Source: Branchiostoma lanceolatum (taxonomy: Eukaryota; Chordata; Leptocardii; Amphioxiformes; Branchiostomatidae). Taken from it: DNA of 64,000 bases. Numbering within the stretch: the stretch's first letter is position 1; every line of letters begins with the position of its first letter. Positions 12,746 through 22,563 of this stretch are shown here, one piece after another. The position numbers and the translations under genes are program-made. Location of the stretch: assembly GCF_035083965.1 (NCBI RefSeq), contig NC_089739.1:11706001-11770000 (forward strand). The letters run 5' to 3'. Under the pieces are notes generated by a model. It did not search any database and was not told where the DNA came from. It saw only the letters and a list, made by a program, of their open reading frames with translations.

Positions 12746-13660
12746 ACGGCCTGGCAAGGACCCCGCCCTTAACGGACTTGGTGGACTAAGACCATGTTAC
12801 CTTGACAAACCCTAAAGGAATTTGGACTTCTATCTTTGAATGGATTAAAAAAAGAAAAGACGCTACTAGATCTACGAACTTGGACTTCTAAAAGGCGTTG
12901 GAACTCTCGCAACGAGAGGACCGTCGTCTTGGACTACAATCAATTGAAAAACAAAAAAAACTGAAAGCAAGGTCTCCAACTTTTTAAAATTAAGATTTTT
13001 AGTTATTTTGACGCATTCACTGGCAAGCGCATATGTGTAACCCCCCGTGCTTATATACCCTTCGACGTAAACATGGCATAGACAAGATTTACGTAATCGT
13101 GCACTGCTTATTAACAATCCTAGCGAACAGGACCGATTTCAGTAGAAGCATATATGGGTATAGGTGGTAGTGAGTGAATAATTGTAAGCACCTCCCCTAT
13201 TTACATTTTATCTCCTCTGATTTTCTTTGATCGTAGATTCACGAACCTCGATGGCAAGTAAGTTCAAACGGAAATATAGAGATCGTTTCGAGCCACTTAG
13301 GGCGTTTTTTCCTTTCTCATAGTACCTTGCTTCTGTCTCTTCAGCTTTTCCGTGATTGGCTAAAAAATGGAGTGTAGGTGAGCGGTCGGTGGAATCCGGA
13401 GTCGCAAGACTTCGGCGCGGTACAGAAGGCTTTGAATTTAAAACTAATGAATGCTTAACACATGATTATTCTCTCTAAGTAGTAGAAATAGCTGGAACAA
13501 ATAAAATTGCAGGAAAGATACCTTGTGTTTTGAGTTTTCTTGTGTTTGAATATGAAGTAAATCTCCAAGCAGATGTTTGGTGGAAATTTTTCTGACTGTC
13601 ATTTTTATAGAATGATGAGGCAGCCATTTTTTCATCCTGACATCTGCTTGAAGATTCATG
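12746..13660. other. YTHDF 3' UTR and intergenic DNA
   Basis: The YTHDF 3' UTR begins after the TAG at 12743-12745. An ATTAAA at 12844-12849 is a possible weak poly(A) signal; no AATAAA lies close by. The UTR repeats TTGGACTTCT. From about 13000 on I see no supported gene. Confidence 0.5.
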
Positions 13661-13979
13661 TAAGGCCACAGCAAGTAAATTTTAGACATCCTCTGCAGAC
13701 TTCAAGTTTGATGTGAGTCGAAAAAAACAAGATGGCTAGATTTTCCAAATAGACATGAATCATTGTGAGAGGAATTGTAGCAAAAAACATGGTATCACAG
13801 CCAACAAGTTTTGTATTCAAGAAGTGCAGAAAGTGACAAGTGTGGTAGACTGGTATCACCAAGTTGGCGACTACACTCATGGCTACCACATTGTAATATC
13901 CCAGCAGATGGTGGCAAGGCAGTATCAAAAGAAAATCAGGGTCTGATGTCATCCATAAAACTTACTTGCTGTGGCCTAA
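13661..13979. mobile_element. Complete MITE with ~30-bp inverted ends (TAGGCCACAGCAAG family)
   Basis: The left end TAAGGCCACAGCAAGTAAAT mirrors the right end, which reads ACTTACTTGCTGTGGCCTA. The interior is non-coding. A broken copy lies at 409-665, and a related element with diverged ends at 37222-37659. Confidence 0.75.
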
Positions 13980-13989
13980 AGGATAGTAG

Positions 13990-14100
13990 CCTGGTTCCTA
14001 GCCTTTTGCACTAGGCTACACCCCATGTACCAGGAAAACAAAGTCCTAAACAGGATGGCACCCAGGCTAGCAAAAAGCCACACCATTTTGATACACATGT
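13990..14100. repeat. Small inverted-repeat element with TAGCCTGGTTCC ends
   Basis: TAGCCTGGTTCC near 13988 is mirrored by a sequence ending CACCCAGGCTA at about 14077. The terminus resembles the hairpin at 27955-28048 (TAGCCTGGATGCC). It is a short non-coding element. Confidence 0.45.
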
Positions 14101-14129
14101 ACTTAGGGGCTGAATTACGAGGAGCTTAC

Positions 14130-14490
14130 ATGGCAGGGCTTGATTGCAAGGGTCGCTGCCATTCAACACTAACTCAGGTGACCTCAATCCAGGTGACCTC
14201 AATACGACAATTGCCCCATGTAAGGCCATAGGACTAGGTTTTGAACCACTTGCACCAGGAAGGACCCCTACTCCTTTCGATAAGTGTGATGGGTTCTTTA
14301 ATGTGCTCGAGGTGTGGCTCTCCTTAAACACAGTACCTCCAATCCAAAGGACATCCTTAACCAGAACTAGGTACTCATTTTAACCTGGGTGAAGTGAAGG
14401 GCACAGCATCAGGGCCTAGCAGTGGTTTCGAACACGGGACCTCTCGGTTCTGGGCAAAATACCCTACCGATTGCGCCACACGATGCCTGG
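14130..14490 (-). mobile_element. tRNA-derived SINE, minus strand, with rearranged body
   Basis: The minus strand starts near 14490 with GGCATCGTGTGGCGCAATCG, then a B-box region GTGTTCGAAACCACT. This is the same head as the SINE at 32665-33010. The body keeps GTGACCTCAATACGAC, the inverse of that SINE's GTCGTATTGAGGTCAC, but with other sequence between, so the copy is composite or interrupted. Confidence 0.6.
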
Positions 14491-15719
14491 ATGTCACATT
14501 GTGTGTAGAAGTATGTACAACTTTTCAAAAGAATGGGAGTTATTTCTCTTAGACCTGGGTGTCCTAATTCAACAACCTTGCTTAACCAAACTACAGTGTT
14601 TTCCTGAAAACACTTTTGAGTGATATGATACTGCTTAATATGCTATGGCCAACCAGCATGGGAGCTCTGATCCAAGACACAAAACAAGCTCATGTTTTTT
14701 TTACAAAACAATCTTTACTGCCTCTGTGCAAAACAATTGTTCAACAAATATTTCATTTCTGGAATGTAAAACCACAAACGTCATCGTTTCAGTTTTGTAA
14801 TCTATAGATACACAATGACAATGTATAACATTACATCTCTCTCTCTCTCTCTATCCAATTTAATGTCTTTTGTTCCCCATCATCTGGGGGTTAGCTTGCA
14901 CATGGATGGGGGAGCCCCAGAACTCCTCATCAAGTGCAAGTCCTTTTTTGTAGCAAGAGTTTTTACGGCCCTTCCTAACGCCAACCCAAACCCTACTGCT
15001 GGGCTTAGGACATCTGCTCGACACTAAGCTCCCCTAGCTCTTGCTACCCTATAGTCAATTTGTAAGATGCGTTCCTCAAATTCCCTCGAGTTTCATGTTT
15101 GCAGCACCTACAATATTTTACAATGGCACATTATTCGGAAAAAGAAGCCAAACCCACTAAGTCGAATTTAGTGTCAGTAGAGAAGTCACATGCCATACTG
15201 TTCCTCATCATTGTCTGTCCACCCTTTTCATGTTACATGTACTTGCAAGAACTACGGGCAAGAACTTGCAATAAACTTTCTATTATCGATGAATCCAAAT
15301 TTATAGAGCACCGTTTCATCACTAAGGAGACAGTTGTGGCAACCAATAGTACAGCAAGGTACAGTTGTTTTTTTAAATTATCGGTCCAGTAAATATTACC
15401 AAGGTTCACAATCTAAACATTGAAGGGGTGTGGGTTGCTTGTACAGAAAATGACATTCTTTGATACAAATGTACATGCATATCTAAAATGTGTTTAAAAA
15501 TCCTAATGACAAAGTCTTGAAGTTCATTTTATGTTAAAATTCTATCTTGCCAACTCCGCATGTGTTTTTCAGAGCAATGTCGTACCAGCGACTTCTTGCT
15601 GCACTTTTAAAACAAGGTGCTAGACGTCAGTTGAAAGTGGTTGACCCCTGTCCTTCCTGCTTGTTTTCTCTGAAAATATAAAGAGCAAAATGATAAATAA
15701 GATAAAAGTAGGAATTTAA
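14491..15719. other. Intergenic DNA, no supported gene
   Basis: It contains a short CT run near 14838-14851 and a tail motif CTTGCAATAAACTTTC near 15267, similar to sequences at 17700, 40185 and 47570 that look like SINE 3' ends. One exon-like stretch near 15571 is noted under rejected items. Confidence 0.4.
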
Positions 15720-15905
15720 TACTCTCCAAGCAGAGGAGTGGGTCCGGCAGGTTTTTGGCGTGTTTTTAGGCGTTTTTGTCGGGCTATCTACTTTGTAATG
15801 GTTTCTTTATCTATATAAAGAAACCATGACAAAGTAGATAGCCCAACAAAAACACCTAAAAACACGCCAAAAGCCTGCCGGACCCACTCCTCTGCTTGGA
15901 GAGTA
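15720..15905. mobile_element. Palindromic MITE with a perfect 9-bp target duplication
   Basis: The ends TACTCTCCAAGCAGAGGAGT and its inverse flank two long arms around a short loop, so the 186-bp element is nearly a full hairpin. GGAATTTAA lies directly on both sides (15711-15719 and 15906-15914). A 9-bp duplication is typical of Mutator-like elements. A relative is at 18144-18300. Confidence 0.85.
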
Positions 15906-16352
15906 GGAATTTAACCGTTATGCTCGAAAGTTAGGTAGTAAAGTAACATTAATTCGTTTTAGTTGTTTCAGGGCTCTGATCAACAATGATTTTTGAAAAT
16001 CTTTGCTCTAGCCCTCTTCTGTTTTGTGGCAAATGGAAAGCATTTGATCCACCTGGTACTAATACATGTATACCCAGGAATGCCAATTTTACTTTTAAAA
16101 AAAGGCAATAATGACTGCAGCCACTAGGTGGCACTGCAGCAAAAAGACTGTCCCAAATGTGACTTAGCTAATGTACTAGTATTCCCCCTTATTCCAGTTC
16201 ATGACTAGCTCCAGTCATTATTGCTCCTAGAAATGAAGGACCACCGATGTCGTCAGGAATTTCAGTTGTGTGAAAGAACTCAAAAATCCATTTTCAAAAA
16301 CACTTATCAAAGAATCCCTACTGAGGAAAACAGGTAGAAATTTTTCCAGAAA

Positions 16353-18933
16353 CTAACTTTTTCCCCCGTTGACAGCATGTGTTGGCACAGATGGTAGTGA
16401 AGACAACTGCTTTTCCCCCTCTTTCAATTTTTCTGTAAGGAAAACAAAGATATAAACAAAAAAACCTTATTGCACACTAATACTCTTGTTCAAACAAGCA
16501 ACAGTGGCAAACAATTGTTGTACAGCTGATACTTCTAATGTTACATCATTTCTGAAATAACAAAATGCTCTACTAATGTTATAGTGACTTAAAAATAAAG
16601 GCTACTTTATTTATGGTTTTATATATAAAGAGGAAGAAGACAAATGTAACATCATGATCACTATCAAAACTAAACCGCAAACACAAAACCATCGCGAACC
16701 TTTCTGCATTTACAGTATTACATTTCCAGCATGATATATCTTGTACCATGGACAGGATAATACTAAATGGAGTGTCATGTTTTGTCAAGAAATTTACCAA
16801 AACTCATGATCTAATTGATCTTCCATTTTTTGCTTTGTGGTGTTTATTTGCTTTGGGGTGTTTATTAACCAACCTTACCGTCCATTGAGTCTTTAGGGGC
16901 CAAGTCCAGGTTTCCCATGCGATCCATAGTCTCATCTACATCTGGAAACAATGTACCTGAGTTGCAATGGAAAACAAAGAGTAATAACTCTCATAAATCC
17001 ATATATAACCTGTGAGAACTTAACTTTCAACCTAACCATTAGGATACATGGACATGGTTACTCGTTGCAAGGTTGGAAGTGGTGATCCTAAATTTTGAAA
17101 TGAAATATGTTTGTCTGAACGAAAGATTTATTTTGGTCAGGTTGGAGGCTGTCTTAACAATCGCACCAGTAATACCAACATTAGATTTAAACAACATCTT
17201 TGTTGTACTGCCACAATGGCCCGGCAGCCAAAGCTACACAGTTAAAAATACTGTAATTCACTTAATCTTCACAGTATACTAACTAGTAGCAAAATTTCAC
17301 GGTGTAAGGAAAATGGACATTTTCACTGAACTTTAACTTCACGGTGGCGGCAAGTAATTTACAGAATGAATGTGTGAAGGAATCATAAATTGAATAACAA
17401 CAATTTTTTCACGGTGATGATAAGTTCACGGAGCAGAGGTGACCGTGAAAACAGTGAACATAAAGTTACAGTGAAAGAAACAAGAATTATAGTATTATTA
17501 ACAGTTACTGTAAAGACTATGATCGTATGCTCTAGAATATGATGCTGGCACAAATGGACCAGATGACAATCTTACTGTTTGGTTGGGTGACGACTGGAGG
17601 TGTTTCTGAACCCGCGAACGCTGCTGTTGCCCCAACTGCAAAATACATGCCATTGGGTAATGAGACTACAAAACATTGGGTAATAATTGATGTTTTATTC
17701 GCAAGTTCTTGCCCGAGGGCTAATTGCAACATGAAACAATGCTGAGTTAACAATGTTGACAAGTAGAACAAATGGCTATTCTAAGAACTACTACGGAATA
17801 CAATCTACGCTTTTTCGTTTGACTTCTTTTTTTTAAGCAGTGAAAGACGAAGTGACCCACCTTTTTTGTAATGAGTGGGTTTTGAAAGGTTAACAGGGTT
17901 CTAGTTTTCTTTTCGTCAGTAAACGTTTGGAAATTGTGGTAAGTTTTGGTGGCTTCTATAGCTCTTTTCTTTCCTGATCATTGAAGGAGCAGTTTGAGAT
18001 AAAAAAGACTGGTGAGAAAATGTTTTTGAATTTGTATTCAAGAGAGTACAAGTGGATTCTGTAATGAATTAATCTACAAATGCAGCGTCAGTAATCCCAG
18101 AGGTATATTCACACTTAAGATTTTAACAGATCTTAGTGTCCCCTACTCTCCAAGCAGAGGAGTCAGGGTCTGGCTGGTTTTGACGCGTTTTAGGCATTTT
18201 TGTTGGGCTTTCTATTTTGTCCCGTTTTCTTTATGTCGTCAACAAAAACGCCTAAAAACACGTCAAAAACAGCCGGACCCATTCCTCTGCTTGGAGAGTA
18301 AGTTAGAGTCTCCGGAATTATGAGAGTATACAACGTTACCAGTGTAGCTTAGATAAGAAGTGTTTTTTTCCCACTAATATCAAGAAGATATTTCCTCTTT
18401 ACACCTATGTTGATCATCAGTCTCCGTGACGAATCTAGTCCAGGGTTCATCTAAAGAGGGGAACAGGGGCGGAGCGCCCCCATACCCTGACCACGCACCC
18501 CCTTACACTGGGGAGCAGATCCTCTGACAAGCATAAAGATTAGATTGACCAGGGATCATCTACTAGGTCACATGTGGGCAGTCTTCAACTGTGATCTGTC
18601 TGACAGTAATTTTGCCCCTCAGGTAGCCAAAGAATGCCCCATTTTAACTAATAAAACTCTCTAAAATTCCAAATCCTCCTTGCAATTTTTTTCTAGAAAA
18701 ACCCCTGCAGTCCATGACAAAATCTCATTCTTACCCAGGCTTTGTGGAACAGCAGTCTCCACTTGCTGAGGTGTGTTGGTGGCCTTCCTGATGACGTCAT
18801 CGGCAACTGCTACAGTTGCCTCCGGGCCACGGTGGACTCGCCAAACCTCCAGCACCTGGTTGGGGTGTAAATAAGATAATACGGTAAATCATACCGTTAA
18901 TTACCTTTGCCAAGAAGGTCATGTTTTGCATAG

Positions 18934-19006
<73 letters not shown>

Positions 19007-20825
19007 TTCTGTCAACACGATAAGTTGAGAATGCCTGGACGTATTGTCTTCATCCTTGGTAGGTAGGTAGGTCTTCTTGAGACCGCAAAATAATTAGATT
19101 TTAGGCCCTCTAGTGGCTTTTTATGGTACTGCAGATGGACTTCCGGTTTTGATATCTCATGTTCTGGACATACTATGGCCAATTGTCAATTGTCTACACC
19201 AAACTTATTGTTTTAAATTTCTATATAATTCTGCTAAAATTACAATCAAACTTGCCCAAGAAGACCACTTGGGGGACTGATAAAATCTGGTCTATGTAGA
19301 CAGGTGGTCACTATAGACAGGATTCTTAATGCTTGTCTCAATTTGAAAAATTCTCTAAGAGAAAGTCCAAAAAGGGGTCAAATTGATGATGATGCAGAGA
19401 TGGTCACTTGTACAGGTTTGAATATTCTTCAAAAAATAAGTTCAGTTTTTTTTAATTTTAATTTTTGTGAAGTGTCGATATGCAAATGTACGAAACGGAC
19501 TTTATCACAAACCTAAAATTATTATCATTATTATTTTGATAATGATTTTATACACTTTACCTCCATCAGCTGATGCTTATGGCCCCCAAATTCCTGCTTG
19601 ATGTTGTCTAATACGTCTTCTGGTATCTCTAGTTCTTTGGCTACTTCTGCGAGGATGCCCTCAGTGCAACTTCTTCCGATCCGATCAACCTTCTTCCTAA
19701 TCTGCATTGATGTTATGGTCTGTGGGCCTTGAATTGAAGGAAAGAGGCTTTTAAATGTCATAAAGTACATAGTCATATAAGAGAGGTTTGTGGAAAGAAC
19801 AGTCCAGGCTGTGGAACAACCTGTCCGGTCTGGTCTTCTGGCGGATAATGTACACCTTTTAGCAGGTTTGCTTTGAAACGAAACACATATTTTGATACCT
19901 AGACAAAGTATGTACAGTTCTAAAAGAACCTTTAAAGCAATAACTTCGACACATAAGTTACAGTTCTATGGCTATATCTGGGGCAAATACTGTCGTATTG
20001 CGGTCACTTGAGTTTGCGCCGAATGGCAGCCGCTCCAGATTCTTGCGACTTGCCCGGCCAAATGTAAGCTCCTCACAATTCAGCCCAGGTGGTTGCAAAA
20101 AGATACCGTAAATGCATCTAAGTTTGCATGATTTTAATTTCGCAGTAGCAAGAGAATGGAGTGTTTGCGGTTGTTTTAAGCTCGCATTTGGGACAATAAT
20201 AGACAAGGGGGTAGGAGGGCAAAAAAATTTGCAGTGATTTTACGTTTGGGGCAAAGAGGTTACCGTGAACAGCGCAAACATTTCTGCATTTACAGTTAGT
20301 ACAGTCTGCCCACCCAACATCAATATCAATAACAATATTAGACTTACCTGGCAGTTTGCTTAGGGCTTTGTAAAGTTGCCTATAGAATCCTTGGTCTTGT
20401 GTTTTCAAGATTGAGCTCAAGTAAGCGGGAATCTTGACGTTTTGACATTCCATTCTCAACCTTACTACAATCAACTTTCTCTTTAGTCGAGTGTCTCGGC
20501 TTTGCAGGATGTTGCACAAAAATGTTTCCATGTCGGTTACTGTGGGAGCTTCTACATTCCTCTTGATAGCTTCTAGCAGCTTTTGAGAAAGGAAGACGAT
20601 TGCGTGGCGACAGTCATCTACGGACTTCTCGAGTCGTTTCACGACCAATCCCTCCCCGTCCCTGTGAGAGTCGTAGACCAGGAATCCCCAGTCGTCTTGT
20701 TCTAACTTGTCGATGACCCCTTGGATTTCTGCCTTTCCCTCGTCATCGTTGTCATCTTCATAGCAAACTGCTACGTCGTAAGCAAAACTTCCGTTTGGAT
20801 CTATGTCCTCTTCCACATCCGACAT
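16353..20825 (-). CDS. T1: TIR-Death adaptor-like protein, six coding exons
   Basis: Predicted cytoplasmic innate-immune signalling protein. Exons on the minus strand: 20825-20348, 19727-19561, 18855-18735, 17635-17576, 16941-16879 and 16432-16353; phases agree and the total is 322 aa. The TIR domain is residues 14-159: box 1 is AYDVAVCYEDD, box 2 YDSHRDGEG and box 3 FYRQLY (F147). The Death fold spans exons 2-3, with ELEIPEDVLDNIKQEFGG and the conserved W220 before RVHRGPEATV. The remaining exons are short and low complexity; exon 4 (60 nt, VGATAAFAGSETPP) matches T3 exon 4 in length and phase. I start at MSDVEED because the exon acceptor lies at 20840-20839 and T4 starts at the same place before NPNGSF; the frame stays open upstream. 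A 5' UTR exon ending at 22232 is likely. The last two exons are less certain. Confidence 0.8.
17249..17495. mobile_element. MITE of the TACTGTAATT family inside a T1 intron
   Basis: It contains TTTCACGGTGTAAG, CTTCACGGTGGCGGCAAGT, AGAGGTGACC and CATAAAGTTACAGTGAAAG, all shared in order with the copy at 25262-25493. The ends are loosely inverted. It is non-coding. Confidence 0.7.
18144..18300. mobile_element. Second palindromic CTCTCCAAGCAGAGG MITE
   Basis: The ends TACTCTCCAAGCAGAGGAGT and its near inverse bracket arms related to those at 15720-15905, including AAAAACGCCTAAAAACACG. It is shorter and more diverged, and the target duplication is not clean. It lies in a T1 intron. Confidence 0.7.
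18890..19170 (+). repeat. Dispersed repeat with an expanded (GT)n tract
   Basis: This is the same family as 8931-9135 (TTACCTTTGCCAAGAAGGTC ... CTGTCAACACGATAAG ... TATGGTACTGCAG). It carries a pure (GT)n run at 18938-19004, over 30 units long. It lies just upstream of T1 exon 3 in the intron. Confidence 0.7.
20104..20297. mobile_element. MITE of the TACTGTAAATGC family, near the T1 TIR exon
   Basis: It starts TACCGTAAATGCATCTAAGT and ends TTTCTGCATTTACAGTTA. Its inner right edge is about 50 bp beyond the splice donor of the T1 TIR exon. Confidence 0.65.
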
Positions 20826-20873
20826 CACTGCCCCATTGCTGTAAAACATGAAGTCATCATAAGAACAACATTC

Positions 20874-21330
20874 AAGCGCCACTAACTGACCAGTCTAACT
20901 GGTTCGGACCTTTTAGCCTAGTGGTTAGCGTGCGTGGATTGTGTGCTGGCGGGCCCGGGTTCGATCCCGGGGAGCCTGGAGACTTGCCTCTTGTGTTTCA
21001 CTGGTTCCTACGCCGACCCTGCAAGTAATGGCAAAATGTGCTGCGCAGGGATATCGAACTCGGAGATTCGAGGATGAATCTTAAAAAGAAAAGGGGGAGT
21101 AGTGTAACAGTGGGGTTCAAGCGCCACTAACTCGACCAGTCTAACTGGTCTGGTACTTTTAGCCTAGCGGTCATGTCATGCGGCCTTTGAACCAGCGGGC
21201 CCGGGTTTGATCCCCGGGAGCCAGGAGTCGGTTCCTACTTGCCTATTGTGTTTCAACATGTATGCTCATTCAATATCAACTTGTAGGCACACAAAGCTTT
21301 TTTATCCATTTGACATTTCCACTACAAATT
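20874..21330 (+). mobile_element. Tandem pair of tRNA-derived SINE-like units
   Basis: Two units of about 245 bp begin CAAGCGCCACTAACT at 20874 and 21119. Each has an A-box-like TAGCCTAGTGG or TAGCCTAGCGG and a B-box-like GGGTTCGATCCC or GGGTTTGATCCC, followed by a shared body. The stems are not those of a functional tRNA, so I read them as SINE heads. Confidence 0.6.
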
Positions 21331-21368
21331 CACTATCCCTAGCCCGATGAGAATCTTTACTCTGAGTG

Positions 21369-21640
21369 AGATGTTCCTGTAGCTCAACTGGTAGCGGCTA
21401 CACAGTTGAGCTCCTGGTCCCAATAAGTTGGTAACAAGGAGATCCCGGTTCAAATCCAGGGAGGGGCACCCTGGTTGGAGCAGCATACTTCTTTCGGATG
21501 GGACGTAAACTTGGGTCCTGTGATCGAGGAGGTGCCTCTTACACATTAAAAGACACTACATCAGCCTCATTACTCAGATGGGTACCTACTGGCTGTACTT
21601 CAGATCAAGGAGTCCTGGACATTATAATGTCCTTGTTCAG
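21369..21640 (+). mobile_element. tRNA-derived SINE-like element
   Basis: An A-box-like TAGCTCAACTGG is followed by a B-box-like GGTTCAAATCC at normal tRNA spacing, then a unique body. It lies in the long 5' UTR intron predicted for T1. Confidence 0.5.
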
Positions 21641-22231
21641 ATTAATCATTATCAAACACAGCAAATTGATTATGCCTTATACTCATATTGAGTCTCACAT
21701 ACTTCTATCAACAGCACAGTCGTGGTTGACGTCTGGTTATTCTACTGTGGCAGCATAAGGCTTTCAATTTTATCACATTAGAAAAAATTAAAGGCGCACA
21801 ACGTAACAACATGGGGGATAAATGTATAACACAGAACTTACGAAGCCGTGCAACAGTCATAGCGGCTAGGTGTTATCCAACGTTACAGGACACGACCGCA
21901 CTCTACACTACAGGCACAGGCCGTATTTTGAAGAGAATAGCGAACTGAACATCTATGTTATACCAAACAGGTAAAACATATCTCCTCTTTTCGTGTTGAA
22001 GCAAAAAAGTTCGCATTTCTTTGTTAAATTTAATCCCCTGTCCTTCAATCTTCAATGGGCGGGAATTTTTTGTGACTCATATCCCAAATTAGAAATTCTA
22101 CCGCGGTGTTCAATCGCCGCGGTGATATATTTTAGTATCATACAAGCATTTGAAGTCAAAACATTTCAATAAAAAACGATACTAGAGCACATACACGGGT
22201 TGATTCATAGAATAGACCTGTTAAACCTTAC
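21641..22231. other. T1 5' intron DNA, nothing supported
   Basis: AT-rich with a local GTTATCCAACGTTAC that recalls the ends of the element at 26096-27170. No gene or complete repeat was recognised. Confidence 0.35.
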
Positions 22232-22362
22232 CCTGCTCAAATCTCCTTGGTTGTGATCTTTGTACAAACGTCAAAAACTTTCCTCACTTTCTCCCACCTG
22301 TTCTTGCTACACCCCTCCAACCCGGAAGTTTCGGCACTTTCACTTTTGACAAAGCATCATGG
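22232..22362. promoter_or_regulatory. Head-to-head T1/T2 promoter with ETS and IRF-like sites
   Basis: CCGGAAGT (22322-22329, ETS type) abuts a minus-strand AAAAGTGAAAGTGCCGAAAC (22328-22347), which fits an IRF/ISRE pattern. Toward T1 a donor GTAAGG follows 22232, closing a likely 5' UTR exon. Toward T2 a donor GTAAGA follows 22362 (CATCATGG), pairing with a TTTTTTACAG acceptor at 22541. Both transcripts could therefore start in this short stretch. T4 has a closely similar composite at 54489-54518. Confidence 0.55.
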
Positions 22363-22563
22363 GTAAGACTAAGCCACTACAAATTGGGGAGGTAACATTT
22401 TCTGAACGAAGTCATACTAGTTAAAAAATCCATCTTTTCTATCATTAGATCATTGTGTATGATGATTATATACTTTATAGTCATAAATAACTCATAACAT
22501 ATTAAGATATGAATATGAATTGTTTAGAACGTTTTTTACAGTATCTTATTACCCCTGTTTCTA

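Noticed and set aside
13318-13374. Short stretch with a good acceptor (TCTTCAG) and donor (GTGAGC)
   Set aside because: It contains a stop in the frame that would follow the nearby ATG at 13250, and no gene could be built.
15571-15618. Exon-like stretch MSYQRLLAALLKQ between TTTTCAG and GGTGCT
   Set aside because: Start codon and splice borders fit, but no partner exon or known protein start could be linked to it.
20826-20882. Longer T1 start (MALECCSYDDF...)
   Set aside because: An AG acceptor at 20840-20839 and the T4 start position favour the MSDVEED start; the upstream frame is probably intron.
20914-20985. Candidate tRNA genes at 20914, 21160, 21376, 32665 and 57748
   Set aside because: A and B boxes are present, but acceptor and anticodon stems do not pair well and SINE bodies follow.
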